Notes under the pieces: model-generated
What the model was told of the DNA's origin: nothing
The model's database searches: none
Seen by the model: only the letters and a program-made list of their open reading frames with translations
Position numbers and translations under genes: made by a program
Source: Gracilaria vermiculophylla
Lineage: Eukaryota; Rhodophyta; Florideophyceae; Gracilariales; Gracilariaceae
NCBI GenBank assembly: GCA_019155205.2
Contig: JAHNZQ020000308.1
Location: forward strand, 5,064,353-5,098,480
Reading direction: 5' to 3'
Length of the DNA stretch: 34,128 nt
In this document: one piece after another, positions 20,732 to 31,960 of the stretch
Layout of the letters: every line of letters starts with the position of its first letter
Numbering within the stretch: position 1 is the first letter of the stretch

Positions 20732-21244
20732 TTAAAGGCCAGATGCAGATGTCTGCACCAAAACTTCGCCCTGACTCTTCGCGGATTTTTCGATACTCTT
20801 CACCACCCGGAGCTTGTTTGACTGCGTCCCCTTTGGAATGTTACCCACGTTACGCACGTTGGTGTCCGATCCCGGAGACGCGGACACGATATTTACATGG
20901 GGGGCGTGGGGGAACGTCACATTCCGCAGGCGCGGGTAGATTGAACTTACATACCGACCAACAAAGGAAGTGCCCAATATGCATTGTGCGACGACGTTGG
21001 TTGCCACGAGGAACCACACCTTCACCTATACGGAGCCAAACCGGAGATGCAGAGGTATCGCTCTAATGAGGTTTAACGCTCTATACGACGCATTGCGCAC
21101 CGTAGTGAGCTTGTCAGGCCAGAAGGAGTCGATAGCAGACCGCGGGAGCACATCGGCGTGCACCAGATTGGGGCCCGATCCAGTATCGAGGATAGCGCGC
21201 ACCGTGATGGAGGCGAGCGGGGAACAACCTCTAGAGGCGAACAC
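20732..21244 (-). pseudogene. Element C aspartic protease, one in-frame TAG
   Basis: Minus strand; 21244-21026 and 21025-20732 are the same frame, separated only by TAG (plus-strand 21026-21028). The active site reads A-I-L-D-T-G-S-G-P-N-L-V (about 21179-21190), an intact D-T-G. Downstream V-W-F-L-V-A-T-N-V-V...I-L-G-T-S-F-V matches the flap and I-L-G-T-x-F end motif of Ty3 retropepsins. It would release gag and pol products from the polyprotein. Confidence 0.85.
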
Positions 21245-21281
21245 TTTGTAATTCTCACGGCGGGACGTGCAAACAGATTCC

Positions 21282-22340
21282 TCAAAGGCGTCGAATGGAT
21301 TTAAAGGGATTGGGGGCTTGCCGATTCTGCGTCGACGGAGCAGAAAGCTTCTCCCCCTTTCTTAAGGCGACCTCTGTGGAGGTGGGGCTCGATGGTAGGG
21401 AGCCACATAGAGCCTCTACTCGTGGCCCTGAGGGTTTTTCTGATTGGAGGGGGGCTGACCTCCAGTAGTGGACGGCTGTTCCAAATGCGTATTGGTATGC
21501 GCCGTGATCCCCGGAGACGCAACCAGTTTGAATACCGGCTCCTGTGCTGACGGGCGAAGTGACAGTGGAATAGGGTGCTCTCCCGGTAGAGTGTGGTAAC
21601 CGTAGCTTCCTTGAGCGGAGTGGATGTTGCGATATGCGGTTCGATAACTTCCGCTCTCCATAGTTGTGTCTTGCAGGTCCTGAAAGTTCTTGTCCCGTTC
21701 CTGCAGGATGTCTGCCCTCATTGCCGAGTCTTGTGAAGCATAGAGTACTGGCTCTCGAGACAAGCAAATCCTGCAAGGCGGTGGGTGACCTCAATGGTTC
21801 GCAAATCGTACAATCCTGTAATATCCTACCGAGGCGTATGAAGTAGAAGATGAAGGTGACCTCGTCCTAGACGGTGCTCCGTGAGATGAGGCATGCGTCA
21901 GGTCAAGGCCTCATGCTCTCCCACGAGCGTGAGCTCGTCGACCACCACTGAGGTGCTGGAGTCCAACGTTAGGGCGGATACCCGATGGTTCCTTAAGGCC
22001 GTCAGTTTGTCCGAAAGTGGAGCGTGACTGCGACGAGCGGCACCGTGCGTATCCTCATAGGATTCCGCGAAACCTGCTAGTTCCGTACAGGTGGTCCTTG
22101 GGTGCGTTGTCAGGTGATCATGCACCCTGGGGCGGATCGAGGGAAGGGGTTCCTCGACAAACACCGAATTCAACCCCCGTTCGGGGTACACCTTCACACA
22201 CCGTTAAGCCTTCTTCCACAGCTTCTGTAAGAACTCCGTCTCGGTCATTCCCGTGTTCTGCCTATTGGAGGTGATTTCAGCGTCAGCATCGGCTACCACC
22301 TAGTCCGTTGCGTACTTTTTGAAGAGGAACTTCAACACCT
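21282..22340 (-). pseudogene. Element C gag-protease junction region
   Basis: Minus-strand open stretches (21416-21763 and overlapping frames) lie between the capsid core and protease. They are rich in Gln/Ser/Pro/His. I could not find a CCHC zinc knuckle, which Ty3 elements normally have here, so it is either lost or hidden by a frameshift. Low-complexity, non-catalytic. Confidence 0.45.
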
Positions 22341-23464
22341 TCAGGTACATCTCCAAGATATCCGTCCCAGGGCCATCCAAAACGGTGCTTTCCTCCGTGA
22401 GGCGCTACTGCACCAGCGAGTGCGCTTGGCCTGTGGGTTAGAACTGAAAGCACCAAACGGTGGCACCTTCACACCATTTGTATTACATGCTGAATGAAAG
22501 CGTGTGAGAAACTTCAACAGCGTGATGGGGTCTTTACATGAGAAGGAGTGCTTTTTCATCTGCATATCCACTCGGCGCCAGATGTTCGTGAGTCGTTTAG
22601 CCACCGGCGCCTCAGAAAGAGTGAAGCTATCATTCAACCTGTAAGCGTCATAATGCTCCACTTTAGCGAGGAGGTCGTCAAGCGGGACGACCTTCCCGCC
22701 CCCTTTATATGTTCCTGGGGGGGTATACTGTCCTCCGATCTGAAGCTGTTTACGGATTCAGAGTCTGAGCTTCTGTCCGATTTGTTATCTCGCTTCCTGC
22801 TGTTCTCCTTCCGTTTCTTTCGGCGTTTTTCCTTTAGGTTTTCTGAGTACCTGACGATACCCCCGCTATTGTGCTTCGCCCGCGGAGTATGCTGTCCTTC
22901 TCTCCTTGGGTGAAGTACTTCGCGACCGGTATCCTGTCCTTCTTCGTGATGCTGCAGGTCCACACTGTGCATAGCAATACTCATAAGGTGTTCCCGTTTC
23001 CCTACGGCAGTATCCTTTCCTCCTCTGGCGTAGGGTGGGGCAGTATTTTGTCCTTCTCTGCCCGGGGTCTACATAAATGTTGATAGCAGGAACCTCCCCT
23101 GTACGGAAGAATGACTTTGAAACGCCACTGCAGTGAGCAGCTGCGCGGATGAGGAAAGACCTTCCGCTCAAATACCATCTGAAATCACCTCAAGGAAAGT
23201 GTTTGAGTCCAGCAAGGCACCCACAGCACAGTGAGCACTCTCCGTTGCAATTTACCCAATAAAGCCGTAGCGGCGCGCTCTGAAGTGCGCCTCAACACCT
23301 GCAGGAATTCTTTAAAACCATTACTGTGAGAGCTAATCCGTAACGAGCTGGGCCAGAGACTCCAGGAGGAAGATACGCTTCGGATGCTTTTCTCCCTGCA
23401 GCTCCTGCAATGGCGGCGACGATGACTTCTGCGGCTCTTCAACCTCCACGTCTGCGTTTTCCAT
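22341..23464 (-). pseudogene. Element C gag
   Basis: Minus strand, likely ATG at plus-strand 23462-23464, followed by an acidic start (M-E-N-A-D-V-E-V-E-E-P-Q-K). A basic, Arg/Lys-rich stretch with repeats follows (22720-23060), then the capsid core with S-E-A-P-V-A-K-R-L-T-N-I-W-R-R and K-D-P-I-T-L-L-K-F-L-T-R-F-H-x-A-C-N-T-N-G-V (about 22480-22620). Frameshifts and stops split it. It supplies the structural protein of the virus-like particle in intact elements. Confidence 0.75.
22721..23058 (-). repeat. Degenerate interspersed repeat in element C gag
   Basis: Five copies of a roughly 19-bp unit at about 22721, 22886, 22929, 23007 and 23040. On the minus strand the unit is near GAGRAGGACAGNATACT. 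In one frame they encode Arg-Arg-Thr-x-Tyr (or Arg-Arg-Lys-x-Tyr). The spacings are irregular (33 to 165 bp). It may be a basic peptide repeat or an RNA motif near the start of the genomic RNA. Confidence 0.6.
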
Positions 23465-23838
23465 TAGTTTCGCAGGGGACTCCGCCCGCCTCCGATCGTG
23501 CACTCTTTAAAGGCGATTCCTGAAACGTTCCACAGAGGAGCCAGGATTCCAAAGGTGCCTTTTAGGGTCTTCCAGTCTTACGGCCATCTCTTGGGAAGCG
23601 CTGCACGTGCGGCTTCCCTTGACGGAGTTAGTTGCTTGAGGGCGTCGTAGAAGGGATTCCATTGATGATACTGAGGGGTCCATATAGGAGTAGGTCAGAA
23701 AGTATTTCTTTCCACTTTCGAATGCTGTAAAGGAAGAACTCCACTTTTGGGATCCGATTGCAGCAAATAAGAAACGCTATTCTGTCGTGACTTTTGTGAG
23801 TCCATTAGGAAACTGATTTTCTAAGTCGGGGGACGTGT
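23465..23838 (-). other. Element C 5' leader
   Basis: 374 bp between the 5' LTR and gag. No tRNA-complementary TGG is seen beside the LTR edge (the minus strand reads ACACGTCCCCC...), so no primer-binding site is called; it may be mutated or non-standard. Confidence 0.5.
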
Positions 23839-24391
23839 TGTGGTACTGTCAGTTCTCCATTCGATGTAATACCGCACAAAGTCCATTAGGAGATCCTGTT
23901 GACTCCAAAGCCGCGAAGTCCAAAAGGTGGTCTTCAGTGATAGCTTTCATGCGCCAGGGGAGTTCTGAAAGGGGATCCGCAAACAACAAGCGGATAGGGA
24001 GGTTCACTGGGTGGACAATGCTTCTACAGGTGCTGCTACGAGGCGACATGGAAATAACTGGCTTAGAAACCTAAGGATGTTCGACGAGAGTCACCAACCG
24101 GAAAAATAGACGTAGACTCAAGGGTGCTTGGTTTATTTCCCCAGAGGTGGAGGTCTACCGGCAGAGTACGTATCACGACGGGAGCCCGCCTCGACGGGGG
24201 TCACTACTGTAGTAATCACCTGCACAAATTAGCTAAAGTAAATCTAAATTCTACCGTTCCTCAGGGGTACTGTAGCGCACGTGGGCCGAATTACGCAACA
24301 CGTGGCTCAGTTAATAAAACACGAGCCCTCCTTAAGAATATCTCGTCGTAAAGCAACAGCACCATATCACATTAGGAACCACTGCACTACA
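23839..24391 (-). repeat. LTR of element C family, right copy (right inversion breakpoint)
   Basis: 553 bp, TGTGGT...CTACA on the plus strand. It matches 14004-14557 and, inverted, 5802-6354. Its right flank GTTTC (24392-24396) differs at one base from GATTC, the reverse complement of 6355-6359. The right neighbour is copia reverse transcriptase. Confidence 0.92.
24278..24304. promoter_or_regulatory. Paired CACGTG palindromes in the element C LTR
   Basis: CACGTG at 24278-24283 and 24299-24304. The inner copy is present in all three LTRs of this family (5889-5894 in the isolated copy), and the other position reads cacgtg, cacgta or tacgtg. This is the core of E-box/G-box sites bound by bHLH or bZIP factors. 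A TTTATTAA stretch lies beside them on the element's sense strand. A promoter role is inferred from conservation in otherwise diverged LTRs. Confidence 0.5.
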
Positions 24392-27323
24392 GTTTCTTCC
24401 TGTCAATACCATTTCATTATTGCAACCCTTTCACAGTAGTCTTGCCTTAAAAATCGTTTTACTTTTCTTTCCTTTTGATTTAATTTTAAAGAACCACTGC
24501 GGCGTAATATTTTTCACCACAAGAGTTCTTGTAATTAACATCAAGGTTACAAAATCATATTATGAATTCATTTCTTTCTATTTAGTACTTCTCTATACCT
24601 CAAACTCTGGCCTGATATCGATTCTATGACAGACTGTGGCGCAAGTTCATTTGCTATCAGTTACACGTCGTACGGTGTCGGGTCTTCATAAGAGTCTGTA
24701 TGATCTACCGTAAGCCACGTGGGTTGATTTTGAAGCCATCCACTTCGTCTTCGTGTTTCAAAAATGGTTTCGGAGTTTGTAAAAGTATTTCGAGTGGGTT
24801 TTCTACTCTAATGTACTCTCCGGAAGCTTCTTCCAGTTTTTCTGCCCCGTAAACGGTAATGGATCTTCTTGTGTCTCTAACGTTAAGTCTATTGAGGCTT
24901 TAAGAAATCTTTTGGTTGTAGAAACAACACGTTTCTTTGCAGTGTCATCTATGACGGCGATTTTCAGGGCCATCATAACCTAGAATTCACAGACTTTCGA
25001 GTTTGGATCCCATTATTCTCTGTCTTCTTTAAAATTCAATACATTGGCCTTGCACCAAAACAATCGAAAATGAGATATGGCTGATTTCTGTACTGACCAT
25101 GTTTTATGCGGAGTCTGAGGTTTCGGAATGATTTTTTGCACATTATTTCGAAGCAGACCGACAGATTTTATTGATTCAGCACAAAACTGACGAGATAGAT
25201 CATGATAGAATAACATGCTTCGAGCTTTTTCACGTAAAGTGCGATTTATCCTCTGTGCAATTCCATTTTGCCCTTGCTCATTAGATCTAGTATACTCATG
25301 AACAATTAATTTTCGCACAAGCTTTTCTACGTGGTTCTCGAAAGGTATTCTCCTTCAAGATCGCTTCACATTTTTTTCACAGGCAATCATGTTTGATTTT
25401 GTACGTGTCTGAAAAAGTCCTTTCGTTTATCTAAAGCTTCCGCTTTTGTTCCTTAGACGTATATGAAAAATGATCTAGTGTAGTTATCTGTGAATGACAT
25501 GAAATACCTTTCTCTCCCTTTGGACTTGACGCTCATAGGACTGCATAAATGTGAACAGAAGAGCTGCAGTTTTCTCTTGAACTGGAAATTTCTTATAGCC
25601 AAATATGTACTTGATACCATTTTTTGAAGAGCGAAATCTCTGCATGTGCGAATTCATTGTTGCTTTAGTTATTCCGGAAGACCTATAGCTGTTTTGTTAG
25701 ACAAAATCTGCCGTAAAACAAGTTTTTGAGCATTTCGAAAGCCAGAATGCCATAATTGTTAATCATTCAAAGTATTTGAAAATGCAGATTAATGCCCACA
25801 GATCACACACCTTCCGCACAACAACCGCACCCAGAATGTGCACATTCTGTTCAACCCGATCTTCTGGAACAGAACCCAGTTTGAGATCGCAGACTATCAC
25901 GAAACGTGTGGGACAACCCCCGGGCACCAGCTCGTACATGTTCCGCCACTCTGGAGGCCAGGAGATGAATGTAATTTTCTTTTGTCTTGGTAGCTTTAAA
26001 ACAATAAGTTGAAAAATGTTTTCTAACTTAAAGCACTTTTTCTATTCTATTTCCTGGAATCATTTTGCAGAACCCAATCTGGACTTGTACGTTGTCTCTA
26101 AGGTCATCGACGTAACCTACAAGTATAATATGAGTTTCAATATCCTGAATGAACAAAATCTCTCGAGCGGAAAGGGTTTGATTTTCCCCATCGAATAGAA
26201 AATCCAATGATATACTTTCTTGCTTTTTAAGAACTTCAGTTGTTTAATCTACAAGATGGACACTAATCGGATCCAATATTTATGATACTGTTACTATCAA
26301 ACCACTCAATATTGTTTTTCGATTGGAAAGACGCGCCAGAGTCAGTGTACCAGCTCTCTACTACTTTTGATCCATTCCCTGCACCATTAAAAAATTTCTC
26401 TATGGGTACTGCAATGTGCCGATTTATTAGACTTTTGATGGTCCTTTGCTCTTTTCCGACAGTTCGCAGTGCTATGGATTTTCATGGCAGTAGTGATATT
26501 AATACAAACGTTTAACGTTTTAAAGCCTAACCTGCTCTGTAATAAATTCTCGGATGAAATTTCTTCAGCGTTGGAATATTTTAAGACCTCTTCCCGGATA
26601 TTACGAGCATGAAGTTTTTCGATGGTTATTATTTCTGCTATGTTATCCAATGTTACAATTACGCTCTCATGAAATTTTGGCTTGATTCGTAAATGTCGCA
26701 TTACATAGTCTCCGATGGATTTTGAACACCGAGGTGTTCAAATTTTGTATGCAGTTTCTCTGATTTTTCAATATTTCTCTTTGCTTTTTGTTCTTTTTAA
26801 AGCCTTTTTGAAATAAACAGTTCTTTTGTATCAATTTCGTTTTGCATCCATTATTTTCACATACTTTTGCTAACGCACGCCAGGCTTCTCTGCCAGTTTG
26901 GGGCGCTTTTCATGAACATTTCGATCATAATTGCGTGAGGAAAGAAAGCCAATAAGAGTTTTCTCATTTGCTTTTGTGATACTTTCTGCTTCACTGACAG
27001 CTTCCCAGTAATATTTCTTCTTGAGGTATTTAATACTTCGAGAAATCCAATAAAATTTAAAATTGTAGGAAAGCTTTTCGATTTTGAATAAATATCTCTC
27101 ATCGGAATCCATCTTAAATATTATTCAATGAATTTCTTATAAGATTGTAACGTATACGCTTCCAATACAATGGTTGTGGAACTTTGACGAAAACAAAAAT
27201 AGGTACTGGACCGTTTTCCAATTATTGTACGGCTTAGTGCTTCTGTTGCCTTGCTCTGAATTGTGGACGCTGAGGAGACTTCGAAGACTTTATGAAAGCA
27301 GTGGTAGTGCTCTTATCGTGGCC
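24392..27323 (-). pseudogene. Ty1/copia gag-pol, 5' part: gag, protease, integrase, start of RT
   Basis: Minus strand, decayed. Seen from 5': gag starting M-D-S-D-E-R-Y-L (ATG near 27112) and further gag at 26387-26701; protease W-Y-T-D-S-G-A-S (about 26330); pre-integrase L-W-H-S-G-F (about 25745); integrase core S-V-K-S-K-G-R-E-K (about 25530), then H-E-Y-T-R-S-N-E-Q-G-Q-N-G-I-A-Q-R-I-N-R-T-L (25013-25318); a linker; and the start of RT, F-K-I-K...K-A-R-L...K-G-C (about 24420-24510). RT then stops at the LTR edge (24391). Integrase before RT is the copia order. Stops and frameshifts are frequent. Confidence 0.87.
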
Positions 27324-27330
27324 TGGAATC

Positions 27331-27595
27331 ATAATCTATTGTAACTTAGCCCAAAGTACGATTAGAGTAAAACAAGCAATGATTGTTATCATTAACACTG
27401 GGCTGAATTTCAACCTTCCGTCGATCATGATATTATTGTCTTCCTTCTATACTGTTCGAGTAGATTCATACAGTTTTTTAGACCTTCACATAACTTCTAC
27501 CACATAGCATACTATATTTCTACAAAATACTTCTATGGAGCTTTCTAGGTACTGTCAGTTTTCATTTGCTTTCTGAAATATACTAAAAGCTTATA
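27331..27595 (-). repeat. 5' LTR of the copia element
   Basis: It aligns, inverted, with 7657-7939 over almost the full length with many substitutions. The inner boundary is uncertain by about 10 bp. The outer end (about 27595) reads ttata where the partner has ttaca. No convincing tRNA primer-binding site is preserved inside. Confidence 0.7.
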
Positions 27596-28799
27596 AACCG
27601 CCATCCTTCGTATTGCATAGGATATTTGACTTCTACTAGAACGCTACCATGTGTACAGAACTGGATAAAACTTGAGGCTATGAAGAAGTCTACTTTCGGG
27701 AGGATGAGATTGAAAAGACCAAGCTTTACTCATCTATTTTGTCTTCTACCTGTATATGCTGAAGCCGTTTGGGCTTCTCAATACACGCATCACTCCTTCC
27801 CTGTTCCTTCCAAATCATGATGCTCTATATGGCGCTCCGAACAAATATGGGTCGATCACATATTCGTGATTCAATGTATTCTGAAAGAGTACAGCATTCA
27901 CGTATAGGAGGTCCTAAACATATTGTGAAATGAAAGCAATACTCTGGAGGTGCAAAATGTTTTAAAATAAGAGTCGTTATCGAAACAATTTTAGAAGTCC
28001 TAAATTGTACCAAACCGAAAATGCCTGCGTAGAGAGCGTAAAACGCCAGAATCCCTTGTCTCAGAACGGTGTTCTTTTTCTTTTTAAAAGAAAGTCAGTA
28101 ACTTGCTAATATGATGTGCTTCAAGATTCTCTAAACCGGCCACAGCTTTGTAGGAACTGTTACAAAATGTCGGTCAACCAAGCTGAGCCCTTTTACATCC
28201 TCGCAAAAACATGAAGTAGAATTATTAAAATAGGGTGCAATGTAAAAACCAGTTTTATCGTAATCCAAACTGGATGTACCATTACGAGCTCAATAGAACC
28301 CAATCCTACCAATTTTTTCACGATACTTTTCATCTTTTCGAAAGGAAGAAGATACCAGATTTAATATTGGTCATGCTCGCTCAGTGAGCATGAGCGGATT
28401 TAATTTATTTCTCGAAAAGAGAGCTTGGATGCTGTGTGCGTCTTTAAAATTTTTTTTGCACTTTATTGTGAAGCTCGTTTTCATCCCCTACGTGTTTAGA
28501 TACTCTTTGGGGTTATCAATGACCGTTGCGGGTATATTTTTCGGCGTCATGCGGAGAGAAGTTCACCTGGTTTTGCGAGATGCTCAATGCGCGTTGAAAG
28601 CAAGGGTAAGGGCTGTGCGCACGCGTTCGGTCCTTAGCCACGAGAAGCACTGGGAACAGATCGATTGCTTGGACGCGCCTGACTGAACCTTTCGAGGCGA
28701 GTTACTGACTCCATAATCTCGTTCGCAGGTAGGCCTATCAGCTCTGAATTTAATATCTATACTTCCTGAAGAACTGTCTATCCAGTTAGAAATTATATG
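27596..28799. other. Unrecognised spacer
   Basis: No recognisable gene. A plus-strand frame of 100 codons at 28384-28686 starts with ATG and is hydrophobic then basic, with no domain I can name. AT-rich to about 28380, then nearer even composition. It may contain the start of element D. Confidence 0.4.
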
Positions 28800-31700
28800 A
28801 GAAACCTCTTATGCATCATCCCCCCTCCATTGCATGGCAGTGAAAGCCCCCTGGCTTCGACTGCCATACAACGTCGGGGGGTTAGGGAACAGACTGAGCT
28901 CCTTGTCTCGGTACTACGCGCGCGCTCTATCCAAATCTCAGTATTCGATATTGTTGCATATGTTCGCGCATGTTCACCCCGACAAAAGTCATGACATCAC
29001 TTTGACCTTAAAGGGTAAAAGTTTGGTTGTTTGTGCATGCTCAAATGACTGCCGCAAACACCAACTGAGTTTGTTAGTTCGTGACACCACCGTTGCGGAA
29101 GCTGGTTAATCAGCCGGCCTTAGTAACGTTTAAGACGATATGCAGGCCCTGTATAGCCAAGTTTTACGGCGCCAACAAGGATTGCGATGAGGAGAACTGG
29201 GTGCAACCAGTCTCAATCAAGTACTGCGATGAATCTTCAAACCTGGATGAGCTGTGCATCATAGGAGAGTTCTGAGGCGCTGAATGCAACGAGGAAGCTA
29301 AGGCCAACACTAATGAAGCCTGTTTCAAAGCATCCTCGACAGATGCTCTCAAAGATATGTCTGAGTGCATAGGTACAGCGCTGCTCAGTGTATCATACGA
29401 AGCCACCACAGACGATCCTGGTAGAGGAGTGACAAAAATTGTCGTCAAGATTAATATAGTGTTGAACGGGAATAACGCTTCATTGATGCTGAAACACAAG
29501 GAAATCAACTAGCACTTCATTAATCGTGTAGTTAAGAAATTCAAAGACCCTATACTGCAAAAGCGTAGCCAGATGTGCGGATTTTATTGGACAGAAGACC
29601 AGCTTGCGAACATTACGTCCTGCATATACGAGTTTGGCGTGCTAGCACTCGACTGTTTGGTAGCCAAGACGGCATTTCAACGCATGGGCAAGCCGCAGGA
29701 CCCTCGTAGACTATAGGATACTCGCAAGGAATGCATCGCTAACTCCAAACAAATCGCCGTTACTTCAAACAAGACGTCATTTCTGTCCAAGCGCAGGAGC
29801 GAGATCTGAAGGAGTGACTGTCATGATTTGGATTGAGATGGCGAGTACCAGCTTTCAATTTGCCCAAGTATCAGCAAAAAGTGTAAAAAGAAGGTTTTGA
29901 CGAGCACTACGAAGAGGAATATGTTAAGCGGGCGAAGCAGGGAAAAACGACTGTTTCCTCGTACTCACTTGTGCCGCACGCTGAATGAGGTCAATTCTGA
30001 ATCGCTTTAAAGAAACTGTATAAGACACAGCCCTCCGAGATCTGGGTTTCGATTTCAATAAGATTACCAAAGCTTCTATTGAAAACATGAAGAAGGCAAA
30101 GCATTCAATATAAGAAGTGTCATTTACATAACCTCTAATGTTGGTAGCCGCGTTCAAGACCGTCAAGGTCTCCTTCTCGGCATCATCCAATGTCTAGTTC
30201 TCCATCACCATCTATATATCCGGCTCTTTTGTACCATCTATTGTACATGGAGTTCACTTTCTCATATTAGACAAAGAAATGATTGAGATTCCCCACGGGC
30301 GGCCATTTTTTAAGCTATCGATTTCGACCTCAAGGAACATCTCCTCCACGTTTATCCACTCATACACGACCTGCACCTCGACACATTTGAGAGGGATACG
30401 CTCAAGCTAGCTGCGGCCACTTACAGGGGACTATCTTACATGGCTCCTGATGATGAGCGGATTGAATTACCCAGACCAATCGCTGCCAGTATGGGCCAGG
30501 ACTCTGACGATTCTATCACAAAAACATCTGATACCATTGTCGCTGAAGCTTAAATGAACGGAATCTTCGAAAAAAGGCTGAGGCGCATGAGCGCTATGAT
30601 GAAGAATTATTGCCCCGCTTTACTAATCGAGATAAAAAAGGATCCCCCTGTCGACGTTCCGCCATTCGCAATCACTCCTGTCCTGGATGCAAAATCAAAT
30701 AGCTCCACATGGCTTCAGTGCGCTTTTCAGCAAGGAAAGTTTATCGTCAGGGCTATTAGGGCACTAGAAGCAGTTGGGTCTTCTTAAAAGAATCCATCCG
30801 CTTGCGGCGTAGGTCCAACTCTTGCAGTAACTAAGCCAGGCAACACCAAGCTTCGATTCACGGTCGATCTACGCCATCCGAATTTGAGAACAAAGTCAAG
30901 CACCTCAGCCATGACTACATTAGACTCGAAGTTGTAGTATGCCGCCGGAACTACCTCTTTCACCTATATCAACCTCGCTCGCGGATACTAACAGGTTCTT
31001 TTATCCGGAGTTTTAAGGGATGATGTCTATACAGGCACGCATCGGTTGCTATTTTTCTCGTTCCCTGCTGAAGGGTCGCAGTGACTCCGGCAACCATTTC
31101 TCTGCCGTCCTTGGACAGAAGCTCGAGAGAAATATCGACAAAAAGCTGCAATGAATCATCGATTTTCAACTTAATGCTGAAAACGAGATAGACCATTTCG
31201 ACTCCATTGGATCCTTATTCGGCGTCAGTAGCGAAATCAGACTCAAGGAAAATGCAAAGATATTGCCTTTTCTCTCAAAAAAAGTCCTTTCTTTGCGGAA
31301 GAAATATCTCTGCACACATAATCCAGTAGCATCCTTGACATATCAGGTCTCTCTTGCAAATGAAAAAACCCACCATGGCCAGCGTGTTGCAACAGGTTAT
31401 TTGCGCACGAAAATAGATGGAAACTTCTATTTGAGCCTACGGTGAACGCGTTGCCTCATTCCACGAGCTGTTGGATTCCTGTAAGCAGTAGAAAGCTAAG
31501 CGCACTAAGCAATCACCCCGTAAACATTCCATTACCAGCTCGTGGGGCGCTACTCTTGATGCTGTGTTGAAAAAAATTGATAAATGACTTGCTGCTTCTG
31601 TCAACCTCGTGCATCCTTTTTACAGTTACCATCTGTCGCTCCCCACAAATGCAATAGGCATTCACTATGATCCGATTTCCACCGATGTACGCGATCACGT

Positions 31701-31960
31701 TCGAGCCAAAGATCTTGAAGAGCAGCTTCAAGAGCCGTGCTGCTTCTTCTCCGATCTTTTTTTCTGGATCAGTCGTCAGCTTGTGTATTACTGAAAAGAA
31801 AAAATATGCAATCGCCGAGACAATCGTGAAATATGGCGCCACAGGTGCTGGAATCATGTTGAGGTTATCATAATTGTTTGATCTGCAGCTCGTTAATTTG
31901 CATGATATAGTTACCCGACTGTAAAGATTTTCGATCAATGCTCGTGATATGATACTATAA
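28800..31960 (+). pseudogene. Element D: degraded Ty3-like pol, RT to RNase H
   Basis: Plus strand. Best part: one frame from about 30554 to 31090 reads D-P-P-V-D-V-P-P-F, T-L-A-V-T-K-P-G, L-R-F-T-V-D-L-R-H-P-N-L, T-L-D-S-K-L, Y-A-A-G-T-T-S-F-T-Y-I-N-L-A-R-G-Y-stop-Q. This is an RT finger/palm with stops at TAA 30785, TAG 30935 and TAA 30989 (the Trp of G-Y-W-Q). The active-site block follows at 31130-31200 (K-K-L-Q-stop-I-I-D-F, where W-I/V-D-D-F is expected; TGA at 31152), and then fragments of the RT connection and RNase H to about 31960. Upstream, 29100-29800 is a decayed frame with stops, which by position could be protease. No integrase was found. The RT wording resembles Ty3 elements common in oomycetes and algae. 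Confidence 0.7.

Larger units (their letters stand above)
14004..24391 (-). mobile_element. Element C: large Ty3-type chromovirus with an antisense frame
   Basis: 10.4 kb between same-orientation LTRs at 14004-14557 and 23839-24391. Minus-strand order: leader, gag (to about 22341), protease (about 21244-20732), RT (about 20232-19714), RNase H/linker, integrase (about 18654-18175), chromodomain (about 17480-17336), then about 2.8 kb without sense coding before the 3' LTR. That extra segment holds a long frame on the opposite strand (15160-17010). Flanks of the present element do not form a target duplication (TGAAG left, GTTTC right). This is expected if its right LTR was exchanged by inversion. 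Confidence 0.92.

Noticed and set aside
27549..27561. GGTACTGTCAGTT, identical to the start of element C LTRs, as a fourth LTR
   Set aside because: Similarity stops after this short match, and the position is inside the copia LTR aligned with 7657-7939; coincidence is likely.
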